This document shows, piece by piece, positions 22,895-29,346 of a stretch of DNA of 41,051 nucleotides; position 1 is the stretch's first letter; the number at the start of each line of letters is the position of its first letter. Source of the DNA: JAIMBK01 sp040755975 (GTDB lineage: Bacteria; Bacillota; Desulfotomaculia; Desulfotomaculales; Nap2-2B). Below the pieces are notes generated by a model. That model did no database searches and had not been told where the DNA came from. It saw only the letters and a program-made list of their open reading frames with translations. A program made the position numbers and the translations under genes. The DNA lies in the NCBI GenBank assembly GCA_040755975.1, contig JBFLZY010000017.1, positions 1 through 41,051 of the forward strand, read 5' to 3'.

Positions 22895-23651
22895 ATAAGG
22901 ATTTAAGTTTCTCAATTGATCCGTAATCAGTAAGGTCCAGCTGCAAGGGGGTGATGGAAATATAACCGTTCTTGACGGCGTCTACATCCGTCCCGCACGC
23001 GCCTCCTTCGGCTCCTTCCGCTTCTTCTAGAGGCTCTCCGGCCATCCAGTAGTACGTTCTTCCCCGGGGATCGACGCGTTTTTCAAAGATATTTACGTAT
23101 CGGCGGTTGCCCAGCCGGGTTATTTTAACCCCCCGGGGATGCTCTGTCCCCGGAATGTTGACGTTCAACAAAATATTTCGGGGGAAGGCTGCTTCCACCA
23201 GCAAAGGGATAAATTTCCGGATAAACGCACCGGCCCGGCTGAAGTCCTGATAGCAGTAACTTGCCAGGGAAACGGCCACGGAAGGAAAACCGTTAATGAC
23301 ACCTTCGATGGCCGCCGATACGGTACCCGAATACAGCACATCCGTACCCAGGTTAGGCCCCTGATTAATTCCGGAAACAACCAGGTCTGGCGGTTCGGCC
23401 AGCAAATCCTCGACGGCCAGCTTGACGCAATCGGCCGGGGTTCCGTCAACGGCCCAACTCTGCACCTCGAAACCGGGAATCCTGGTCTTTTTTACGCGCA
23501 GCGGGCGGTGAACGGTGATGCTGTGGCCGGTGGCGCTGCGCTCGCGGTCGGGAGCAACGACCAGCACTTCCCCGAAGTTATTTAAGCTATCCACCAGCAC
23601 CCGCAACCCCCGGGCGTGAATCCCGTCATCATTGCTCAGTAAAATACGCAT
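22881..23651 (-). CDS. surE: SurE 5'/3'-nucleotidase
   Basis: A 256-residue survival-protein E phosphatase that removes phosphate from nucleoside monophosphates. The metal-site motif is ILLSNDDGIHARG at the N-terminus (D8, D9), followed by VVAPDRERSATGHSIT and SGINQGPNLGTDVLYSGTVSAAIEG, all characteristic. ATG 23651 has GGGGGGTTGTT upstream; the frame continues eight codons further back without a better start. It follows the DUF4264 gene by about 25 bases. Its end overlaps the convergent small gene by 14 bases. Confidence 0.94.
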   Translation of the reverse strand: MRILLSNDDGIHARGLRVLVDSLNNFGEVLVVAPDRERSATGHSITVHRPLRVKKTRIPGFEVQSWAVDGTPADCVKLAVEDLLAEPPDLVVSGINQGPNLGTDVLYSGTVSAAIEGVINGFPSVAVSLASYCYQDFSRAGAFIRKFIPLLVEAAFPRNILLNVNIPGTEHPRGVKITRLGNRRYVNIFEKRVDPRGRTYYWMAGEPLEEAEGAEGGACGTDVDAVKNGYISITPLQLDLTDYGSIEKLKSLFSPG

Positions 23652-23676
23652 AACAACCCCCCGCCAATTAAACAAA

Positions 23677-23862
23677 TCAGATCTCGTAAATGGTGATAAC
23701 CATAACGTCTTTTTCGTTGTCTTTGGTCAGGCCAAACATTAAGCGTTTATGTTTCAAGTTTTTATTTAAAAAATCCACCACTTTGTACAACTCATCATTG
23801 GGTTTAAAAACCCTGGTAGCAATCAGTTCCATTTTATCTTTTGGAAAAGCCTCCGTGCCCAA
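23677..23862 (-). CDS. DUF4264 / YpmA-like small protein
   Basis: A 61-residue protein. ELIATRVFKPNDELYKVVDF, LKHKRLMFGLTKD and the closing MVITIYEI match the short YpmA family (DUF4264) of Firmicutes, of unknown function. The start is TTG at 23862 with AGGGAGG seven bases upstream. An ATG ten codons later is where Bacillus YpmA-like proteins begin, but its nearest ribosome site is too far away. It is read between folE and surE. Confidence 0.75.
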   Translation of the reverse strand: MGTEAFPKDKMELIATRVFKPNDELYKVVDFLNKNLKHKRLMFGLTKDNEKDVMVITIYEI

Positions 23863-23958
23863 AACAAAACCTCCCTAAAAACAGGATTGAGGAAAGAACG
23901 AACTGGAATCGCCTCCTTGAACAAGCGGTGCTGAACGATCCGGCTTCATTAACGTTGG

Positions 23959-24519
23959 CTAACTTTTGATTAATGCCAGCGCCTCTGCCCTGGTCGCCTC
24001 GTTCCGTTGAAACAAACCCCGCACCGCGGAGGTAACGGTTTTCGAGCCCGGCTTGCGCACGCCCCGCAAGGTCATGCACATGTGCTCCGCCTCGATGACG
24101 ACCAGCACACCGTATGGATTTAACTGCGTCATGATGGCGTCGGCAATCTGCGTGGTCAACCTTTCTTGCAGTTGCGGCCGCTTGGAATACCCTTCCACTA
24201 CCCTGGCCAGTTTGGAAAGCCCGGTTACCTTCCCGCTCCGGGGGATGTAAGCCACATGGGCCATTCCGAAGAAGGGGAGCAGGTGATGCTCGCAGATGGA
24301 ATACATGGGGATGTCCTTGACTAAAATCATCTCTTCGTGGTCTTCCGTAAAATACTTTTCCAGGTGCCTTTGCGGGTCTTCTTCCATTCCGCAAAAAATT
24401 TCTTTATACATTCTGGCCACCCGCGCCGGGGTCTCCCGCAAACCCGGCCTGTCCGGATCCTCGCCAATCGCCTCTAAAATCATCCGCACCGCCTTTTCAA
24501 TCTTCGGCTGATCAATCAT
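23959..24519 (-). CDS. folE: GTP cyclohydrolase I (FolE)
   Basis: A 186-residue enzyme that converts GTP to 7,8-dihydroneopterin triphosphate, the first step of both folate and preQ0 synthesis. Zinc ligands are C76 and H79 (SICEHHLLPFFG) and C148 (EHMCMTLRGVRKPGS). PRSGKVTGLSKLARVVEGYSKRPQLQERLT is the classic FolE signature. ATG 24519 follows AAGGAGAG, ideal. It is the last gene of the queD-queC-DUF366-queE-folE operon, so its main role here is likely feeding QueD. Length matches type IA enzymes. Confidence 0.95.
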   Translation of the reverse strand: MIDQPKIEKAVRMILEAIGEDPDRPGLRETPARVARMYKEIFCGMEEDPQRHLEKYFTEDHEEMILVKDIPMYSICEHHLLPFFGMAHVAYIPRSGKVTGLSKLARVVEGYSKRPQLQERLTTQIADAIMTQLNPYGVLVVIEAEHMCMTLRGVRKPGSKTVTSAVRGLFQRNEATRAEALALIKS

Positions 24520-24532
24520 TTTTTTCTCTCCT

Positions 24533-25267
24533 TCACAGCAACCCGAGTACCTTATGAACCTGGGGAACTACCCTTACCTCGGGCAAAAATTGCAGGGCGC
24601 GTTCCTGAAGCAGAAGCAAATGCTCAGAAGCAACCGCCGGTTGATCATTTTTTGCCGGCGTCACCGGCTGGATTATTAAAGGGGGGCTACCGGCTTCTTT
24701 GATTAACTGCAAAGCCATGTCCAACTCCTGCAGGCTAATCTTTTCGTCAACCACTATTTTCACGAAAACCTGCTTTTCCCTGGCGACGGCCAGAAACTCC
24801 CGGTGTTTTGCCCACAAAGGCGGCACGGCTGCAACGCTGGGAAGCTTGATATCCATGGCAACGAGATCAACCAGGTGAATAACCCGGCTTAGCTCTAGCG
24901 GCAGACTGCCGTTGGTTTCCAGGTAAACTCCTTGCCGGCAACGCGGCAAAAGCGGAATTAATTCAAGTAGAAATTCGGCGTGCAGAAGGGGTTCTCCTCC
25001 TGTCAAACTCAGGGAATGATGGATTTGCGGATTTAATTTGGCGACCATGGCGGCTGTCTGCACGGGGGTTAACGGATTAGGAATAAAGACAAAATCTTTT
25101 TTCCCGGGGGTAAGTTCGCAACGGCAGGACGGGGAAGGATCGACGGGGGTGTCGCAGTACGCGCATTTTAAATTACAGCCGGCAAAACGCAAAAAAATTT
25201 GCCGGCAGCCCACATAACGACCCTCGCCCTGAACGGAAGAGAAGATTTCTTGCAAATGCGCAAACAA
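24533..25267 (-). CDS. queE: 7-carboxy-7-deazaguanine synthase (radical SAM)
   Basis: A 244-residue radical SAM enzyme that ring-contracts 6-carboxytetrahydropterin to 7-carboxy-7-deazaguanine. EIFSSVQGEGRYVGCRQIFLRF leads into the CxxxCxxC cluster motif GCNLKCAYCDTP (C31, C35, C38). LSLTGGEPLLHAEFLLELI and YLETNGSLPLEL are the SAM and substrate motifs. TTG 25267 is the likely start: GAAGGGGG lies about ten bases before, in the end of the DUF366 gene, and the family usually begins just before EIFxSxQGEG. The frame is open further upstream but that part is the overlapping DUF366 gene. The genes overlap or abut, implying coupling. Confidence 0.93.
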   Translation of the reverse strand: MFAHLQEIFSSVQGEGRYVGCRQIFLRFAGCNLKCAYCDTPVDPSPSCRCELTPGKKDFVFIPNPLTPVQTAAMVAKLNPQIHHSLSLTGGEPLLHAEFLLELIPLLPRCRQGVYLETNGSLPLELSRVIHLVDLVAMDIKLPSVAAVPPLWAKHREFLAVAREKQVFVKIVVDEKISLQELDMALQLIKEAGSPPLIIQPVTPAKNDQPAVASEHLLLLQERALQFLPEVRVVPQVHKVLGLL

Positions 25268-25269
25268 GG

Positions 25270-25833
25270 TTAAGTAACCCCCTTCACCTTGCAGCGGGCC
25301 TGGTGGATCGATTGCAGCTCGTGGATATACTGCTGGCTGATTTGCCGGGCCAGCGCGAGTATTTCCGCTTCTTCCCAACCCAGTTCCAGCAAACCGACAG
25401 CCTTAACCGGCACGTTATCGCTTCTTAAATTAAGACCGATGTGGATCATGGTGGAAACCGGCGTAATGGTGGCGATAGAGACGGAGAGCTTGCGATCTGC
25501 TACGTACAGGTCGTCCCCCTCCCTGTTTACTCTTCCTGCCCTCGCCTCTATTCTATCCTTTATAATACAGACCAGGAGGCGCTGCCTGAAGATAGTTTTT
25601 TCTAAATCAAGATCGAAATGTTCAATAATAAAATGAAGCATATCCGGACTGTAAATGGGAGATTGTTTCAGCACATCGGCCAGATCCACCATTTTTTCAA
25701 AACTCACCTGGCAGGGCCCGCGAAAGGCCGCGATGCTGTCCCCCAGCACGCCCCTGGTCCGGTAGGCCCAGTGCGCGGTTAACTGGCTGCCGTCGTACGT
25801 GATTTGCTCCGGAATAAAGAGGCTTTGCAGAAT
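25270..25833 (-). CDS. DUF366 family protein in the preQ0 operon, non-standard start codon
   Basis: A protein of about 187 residues. Its conserved opening LFIPEQITYDGSQLTAHWAY and the core GDSIAAFRGPCQV, MLHFIIEHFDLDLEKTIFRQRLL, GDDLYVADRKLSVSIAT and MIHIGLNL match DUF366 (COG2029), known from archaea and some anaerobes and of unknown function. Homology extends well upstream of the first GTG at 25749, yet there is no ATG, GTG or TTG in frame between the queC stop and that GTG. The best start is ATT at 25833, seven bases after AGGGGTGA; CTG 25830 is the alternative. The gene lies between queC and queE with almost no gap, so a role in 7-deazaguanine metabolism or tRNA modification is likely but unproven. 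Confidence 0.8.
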   Translation of the reverse strand: MLQSLFIPEQITYDGSQLTAHWAYRTRGVLGDSIAAFRGPCQVSFEKMVDLADVLKQSPIYSPDMLHFIIEHFDLDLEKTIFRQRLLVCIIKDRIEARAGRVNREGDDLYVADRKLSVSIATITPVSTMIHIGLNLRSDNVPVKAVGLLELGWEEAEILALARQISQQYIHELQSIHQARCKVKGVT

Positions 25834-25850
25834 AATAAGCTCACCCCTTT

Positions 25851-26600
25851 TTACCCCCGGTCCGGATTAAGTCGGCGCCGCTCGGACGTTTCTGGCCGGT
25901 GGTTTACGGTTTGTTTTTCTGACTTCTGACTACCGACGACCAACGACTGATTTGCCGCCGCCATCGCCCTGAAGAAGCGCCGGCAGCTTTCGCACTCCCC
26001 GCACATCGTTTTCCCTCCATAATAGCAGCTCCAGATAAACTGCCAGGGAACACCGAGCTTTTGCCCCAGGCGGACAATATCCGTCTTGTCCAGGCGCTGG
26101 GTATAGCTAATCACCTTCACGCGGTTTCGCGTTGAGTAGGCAAGCGCTTCATTAGTGCATTCGACAAAAGGAGCACTGTTGTCGGGAAAAGTTTTGGCCT
26201 CTTCCCGGTTAAACCCCGTAACAATTAAAGCGCAGTCCAGGGCCTCGGCAAAACAGGCGGCGATATTGATGAATAAACCGTTGCGATTGGGCACCCACAC
26301 CGCGGCGGCAGATTCTCCGGCGGCAACCGGATCGTCCAGATCGGCAAGTCCCGGTGCGGGGATGGCCTGCTCCTCATTCACCAGGGCAGTAGAGGTAATT
26401 TGCTTCAAAAAGGGCAGCTCGATAATCTTATGCTCCAGGTTGTAATAAGCGGCCAGGGCCGCCGCCGCGCCGATTTCTCTGGCTGCCGCCTTTTGGCCGT
26501 AGTCCATGGTGAGGCACAATTTTACCGTGCTTTCCTGCAGGGCGCAGGCCAGCGAAACGGCCGAGTCCAACCCCCCGGAAAGCAGAACCACGCTTTTCAT
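25851..26600 (-). CDS. queC: 7-cyano-7-deazaguanine synthase (preQ0 synthase)
   Basis: A 249-residue PP-loop enzyme that makes preQ0 from 7-carboxy-7-deazaguanine with ATP and ammonia. The PP-loop is SGGLDS (8-13). VPNRNGLFINIAACFAEA and the zinc cysteines in SCYYGGKTMCGECESCRRF are diagnostic. ATG 26600 follows AAAGGAG eight bases upstream. The normal protein should end shortly after the zinc cysteines; here about 35 extra residues (starting NQSLVVGSQKSEKQ) are encoded by a simple-sequence repeat at 25919-25949, so the C-terminus is an added tail. Confidence 0.94.
   Translation of the reverse strand: MKSVVLLSGGLDSAVSLACALQESTVKLCLTMDYGQKAAAREIGAAAALAAYYNLEHKIIELPFLKQITSTALVNEEQAIPAPGLADLDDPVAAGESAAAVWVPNRNGLFINIAACFAEALDCALIVTGFNREEAKTFPDNSAPFVECTNEALAYSTRNRVKVISYTQRLDKTDIVRLGQKLGVPWQFIWSCYYGGKTMCGECESCRRFFRAMAAANQSLVVGSQKSEKQTVNHRPETSERRRLNPDRG
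25919..25949. repeat. short GACTNC-type simple repeat inside the end of queC
   Basis: CTGACTTCTGACTACC followed by GACGACCAACGACTG is a chain of near-identical six- to seven-base units. It encodes the unusual NQSLVVGSQKSE stretch of QueC. Similar degenerate heptamer stretches are, as I recall, scattered in genomes of the Desulfotomaculum group. Confidence 0.55.
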
Positions 26601-26618
26601 CTGCCCAACTCCTTTACC

Positions 26619-26999
26619 TTATCCCTCGGCATAACTGGCCCAGGCATCGGGTGACTCCCATACTTTTACTTTTACCAGTCTCACCCCGGGTTTTAGTTTC
26701 GCTTTTAAACGCGCGTAAACATAGCGGGCAATATTCTCTGCCGTAGGGTTGGTTTCCCTGCCTGGTTTATTGAAAGGATCCAGATCGTTTAAATACCGGT
26801 GGTCAAGATCTTTAACTACGTCTTCAACCAGTCCCTGCAGTTCGTGAAAATCCATCAGCATGCCGTACTCATCCAGCCCTTCGCCGGCTACCATCACCTC
26901 CACCAGCCAGGTGTGCCCGTGCAAACGCACACACCGTCCGGGGTAACCCCACAAATGGTGGGCCGCGTCAAACTGCCTGCGGACCGTCAGCTCATACAT
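26619..26999 (-). CDS. queD: 6-carboxy-5,6,7,8-tetrahydropterin synthase
   Basis: A 126-residue enzyme that converts dihydroneopterin triphosphate to 6-carboxytetrahydropterin. Zinc histidines are in DAAHHLWGY and RLHGHTW (H15, H27, H29), the catalytic Cys is C23 (GRCVRLHGH), and the VWESP motif near the end carries the catalytic acid. DFHELQGLVEDVVKDLDHRYLND is typical. ATG 26999 has GGAGG about 11 bases upstream. It is the first gene of the preQ0 operon, with a promoter at 27023-27051 and no preQ1 riboswitch visible in the short leader. Confidence 0.94.
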   Translation of the reverse strand: MYELTVRRQFDAAHHLWGYPGRCVRLHGHTWLVEVMVAGEGLDEYGMLMDFHELQGLVEDVVKDLDHRYLNDLDPFNKPGRETNPTAENIARYVYARLKAKLKPGVRLVKVKVWESPDAWASYAEG

Positions 27000-27022
27000 T
27001 TACCCATCTTCCTCCGCTAAGT

Positions 27023-27051
27023 ATTATAACCAGACTCCGTCCTCCAACTAA
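27023..27051 (-). promoter_or_regulatory. promoter for the preQ0 operon
   Basis: A perfect TATAAT (27023-27028, minus strand) lies 17 bases after TTAGTT (27046-27051), a poor -35. The leader to queD would be only about 17 bases, too short for a riboswitch. The weak -35 suggests help from an activator or low constitutive expression. Confidence 0.5.
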
Positions 27052-27093
27052 TATTTCGTCGCTTGCAAACAACTTCCTGCACTTTCCGGACAT

Positions 27094-27114
27094 AAAAAAG
27101 CAGGCTTTTCCTGC
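27094..27114 (-). terminator. rho-independent terminator
   Basis: GCAGG (27100-27104) and CCTGC (27110-27114) form a stem followed on the minus strand by six T. It would end transcripts of the TPR gene, whose stop is 240 bases upstream in that direction, before the queD promoter. Confidence 0.65.
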
Positions 27115-27165
27115 AGCAAAAAAGTAAAATATTCATTGAAACCGCTCACCGCGGCCGGGGCATGG

Positions 27166-27288
27166 CCCGGCACTCACCGAACACTCCTTGTTTACTACCG
27201 GCTGGCAGCTTTTTCGTTGCTGATCGCAACTGCGAAGAACCATGGGAACAGTGAGTGCCGGGTCCTTGAGCTGCCGCCCGGCACTCAC
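27166..27288. repeat. intergenic repeat with alternative hairpins
   Basis: CCCGGCACTCAC occurs at 27166-27177 and 27277-27288, and its exact complement GTGAGTGCCGGG lies at 27251-27262. The middle copy can pair with either outer copy: a 14-base loop with the right one or a 73-base loop with the left one. A further GCCGGG/CCCGGC pair sits at about 27154-27171. The stretch lies between the TPR gene and the terminator before queD, with no credible coding frame. It may be a small mobile repeat or an untranslated switch. Confidence 0.55.
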
Positions 27289-27354
27289 GCGAACTGCGCA
27301 CGTTCCTCCAGCGTGAAGTTGCTCATGATCATGCATCGCTCGAAATGGCAGGGG

Positions 27355-28479
27355 CTACAAACCCAGGGCCCGTCTGTAGCACTGCGCTGCTTCCCGCAGT
27401 TCCCCCATTTCTCTCAAAAGGTTCCCTTTTAAACCCCAGGTTTCCGTGCAATGCGGCTCCCGGGCGATAATTTTGTCGTAAATTTCCAAAGACTCCGGGT
27501 GGCGGCCCAATTTGTGTAAACAGACCGCTTTGTTTAACAAAATAGTTTTACTGAAAGAAGCCAGCGCAAGAGCGCGGTCGTAATATTGCATAGCTTCCTC
27601 TGCCCGACCCACTTCTTCCAGGCACAGCGCGTAATTATTGTAGATTACGGCGTCGGAAGGAAGGCAACGCAGTGCATTTTCATAAAAGCTGAGAGCCTGC
27701 GGGTATAATTTCAGGCGATGGTAGCAGGAAGCCAGGTTGGCCAGGATCACCCCGTCCCCCGGCGATATTTCCTTCGCCAGTTCGTAGCAGGCGATTGCTT
27801 CTTCGTACTGCTTTAAAAATGACAGGCTAAAACCTTTATTATTTAACAACTCGACACTGTTTAAACCGCCTGCCTGGGCGCGTTCGTAATATTCCAGCGC
27901 TTCCTTATGATAACCCAGCTTGCTCAAGGTCAGGCCCAAATTAAAACACAGGGCGGGGCTGACTCCTTCCGAGGCAAGCACTTGCCGGAATACGGCAAGG
28001 GCTTCTTCCATTCGCCCCATTTCTAATAATTGAATTCCTATATCATTCAGGGAAGGCTCACCCTGGTGGCTGTTCATCAGTTTAAACAGGCCGGCAGGCT
28101 TTGTTTTTTGAACGCTTACCTCTCCTTTTTCGGCTCCCTGCACCGAAAAGTCATCAATCCGGAGATTGTTTCTGATTAAGCGCTGGACGTTTAAGCCCCG
28201 GTGATCAGCCCTTTTTAACCAGTAGAGAAGGCTGGTCCGGCCCTTTTCACCGGCCGCTTTTCGCCAGTGCAGGATGGCCTGGTCTACCTTGCCGCGCTTT
28301 AAACATAAACGCGTCGCGTGCAGATGCAGCTCAGATTTTTGCGGGGCCACCTTAACCGCCCGGTTAACCAAACGCAAGGCCTGTTCTTCCGCCCCCAAAG
28401 CCTCTAAAATGCGGGCCCCGGCCTGCCACAAACTGATTGTCAAGCCTGTCCCTCTAAACGCCGGCAACGGGTTCCACAT
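27355..28479 (-). CDS. tetratricopeptide-repeat protein
   Basis: A 374-residue soluble protein made almost wholly of about nine TPR units (for example ALRLVNRAVKVAPQKSELHL, ALEYYERAQAGG, ALSFYENALRCLPSDAVIYNNYALCLEEVGRAEEAMQYY), with a non-repeat linker at about 95-145. TPR arrays bind peptides or proteins as scaffolds. No signal peptide or membrane segment and no catalytic domain is present, so its partner is unknown. ATG 28479 has AAGGGGCG about eight bases upstream. It is transcribed alone, with the terminator at 27094-27114 after it. Confidence 0.85.
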   Translation of the reverse strand: MWNPLPAFRGTGLTISLWQAGARILEALGAEEQALRLVNRAVKVAPQKSELHLHATRLCLKRGKVDQAILHWRKAAGEKGRTSLLYWLKRADHRGLNVQRLIRNNLRIDDFSVQGAEKGEVSVQKTKPAGLFKLMNSHQGEPSLNDIGIQLLEMGRMEEALAVFRQVLASEGVSPALCFNLGLTLSKLGYHKEALEYYERAQAGGLNSVELLNNKGFSLSFLKQYEEAIACYELAKEISPGDGVILANLASCYHRLKLYPQALSFYENALRCLPSDAVIYNNYALCLEEVGRAEEAMQYYDRALALASFSKTILLNKAVCLHKLGRHPESLEIYDKIIAREPHCTETWGLKGNLLREMGELREAAQCYRRALGL

Positions 28480-28660
28480 GTGAGATCGCCCCTTATTTCC
28501 AGAAATTATATATTTTTATTCTCTATTTCCTTTTTGCTTCCTGCAAACGGGAAAGAACTTTATTCCAACAAATCCCTTTTTCAAACGACACCTATCCCAA
28601 AAAACTTAAGGCATACGATCCTCGCCCCGGTTCATAGATTTTATATTGAGGTGGACAAAA

Positions 28661-29035
28661 ATGCTCAAAAACTTCAGTCTGCTCTTAGTGATCACAGGAA
28701 TGAGTTACGGCTTTACCCTTTACATTTTAGGAAACGTGTTAATTGGCCTGGCCTATTATCTTACCTCCCTGCCCGAAGACACTTTACCCTGGTTGGCAGA
28801 GGTGCTTTATTTCACCAGCGTGCTGACAGGAGCAGCAATAGCCGCCCGCCGCGCCGGCGGTAAGGGATTGTACTACGGGCTGGCCATCGCCTTTCTCTTT
28901 TTTTTCTTGATATGGGGTTTGAGCGCTGCCGTCCTTCCTTTTGAAGCCTTATCTTCCCCGTCAATCCAAAAGCTCGCGCTGGCCCTTGCTGCCGGTATCT
29001 TAGGTGGTGTTCTAGGCGTTTTTATGGCTTCGTGA
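28661..29035 (+). CDS. TIGR04086-like small membrane protein
   Basis: A 124-residue protein with four hydrophobic segments. The pattern of a third segment ending GAAIAARRAGGKGLYYGLAIAF and the glycine-rich last segment AAGILGGVLGVFMAS matches the TIGR04086 (YrzE-like) family of spore-forming Firmicutes, whose function is unknown. ATG 28661 has GAGGTGG eight bases upstream; a TTG five codons earlier covers that site. It is divergent from the TPR gene. An A/T palindrome with six T at 29124-29149 may end its transcript. Confidence 0.7.
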   Translation: MLKNFSLLLVITGMSYGFTLYILGNVLIGLAYYLTSLPEDTLPWLAEVLYFTSVLTGAAIAARRAGGKGLYYGLAIAFLFFFLIWGLSAAVLPFEALSSPSIQKLALALAAGILGGVLGVFMAS

Positions 29036-29149
29036 ATTAAGAAATACCGCCCCTTCGAGTAAATATCTGCCCTAGCTTACCCGGCAGACAAAGAAAAAGC
29101 GACACCCAACCGGTCTCGCCGCGAAAATAAAATTTTATAATTTTCTTTT

Positions 29150-29218
29150 TTACTTATTCCAAAACCTCAAAAGAATCGCCCGGACGAAGGAAGGTAATTT
29201 TATAAAGTAAACGCGCAA
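29150..29218 (-). CDS. spoVM: SpoVM-like spore-coat anchoring peptide (22 residues)
   Basis: A 22-codon gene with TTG start at 29218, GGAGGGGTGA upstream and stop TAA at 29150. The peptide begins MRVYFIKLPSFV and continues as an amphipathic basic helix ending FWNK. Bacillus SpoVM begins MKFYTIKLPKF and ends in a similar amphipathic helix. The YxIKLPxF core and proline 9, which positions the helix on curved membranes, are kept; three or four residues (LGGI in Bacillus) seem to be missing after SF. SpoVM marks the convex forespore surface and anchors SpoIVA to start coat assembly. It lies alone between two genes, 130 bases past the DinG gene end in the other direction of reading. Confidence 0.75.
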   Translation of the reverse strand: MRVYFIKLPSFVRAILLRFWNK

Positions 29219-29346
29219 ATTTTTTCACCCCTCCGCATGTTTTCCTCATTTACTATCTTATTAGTGAAAAACTGAAAATGTGACAGGAAATTTGGACTTA
29301 TTAAGTTCACCCGCCAGCCACAATGAGCGGTTTTCAGGACTGACGG

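Noticed and set aside
23834..24394. 186-codon minus-strand frame overlapping folE
   Set aside because: It lies in another frame of the well-supported folE gene and has no family match.
27000..27130. A preQ1 riboswitch before queD
   Set aside because: The predicted leader is about 17 bases and no preQ1 aptamer consensus is visible.
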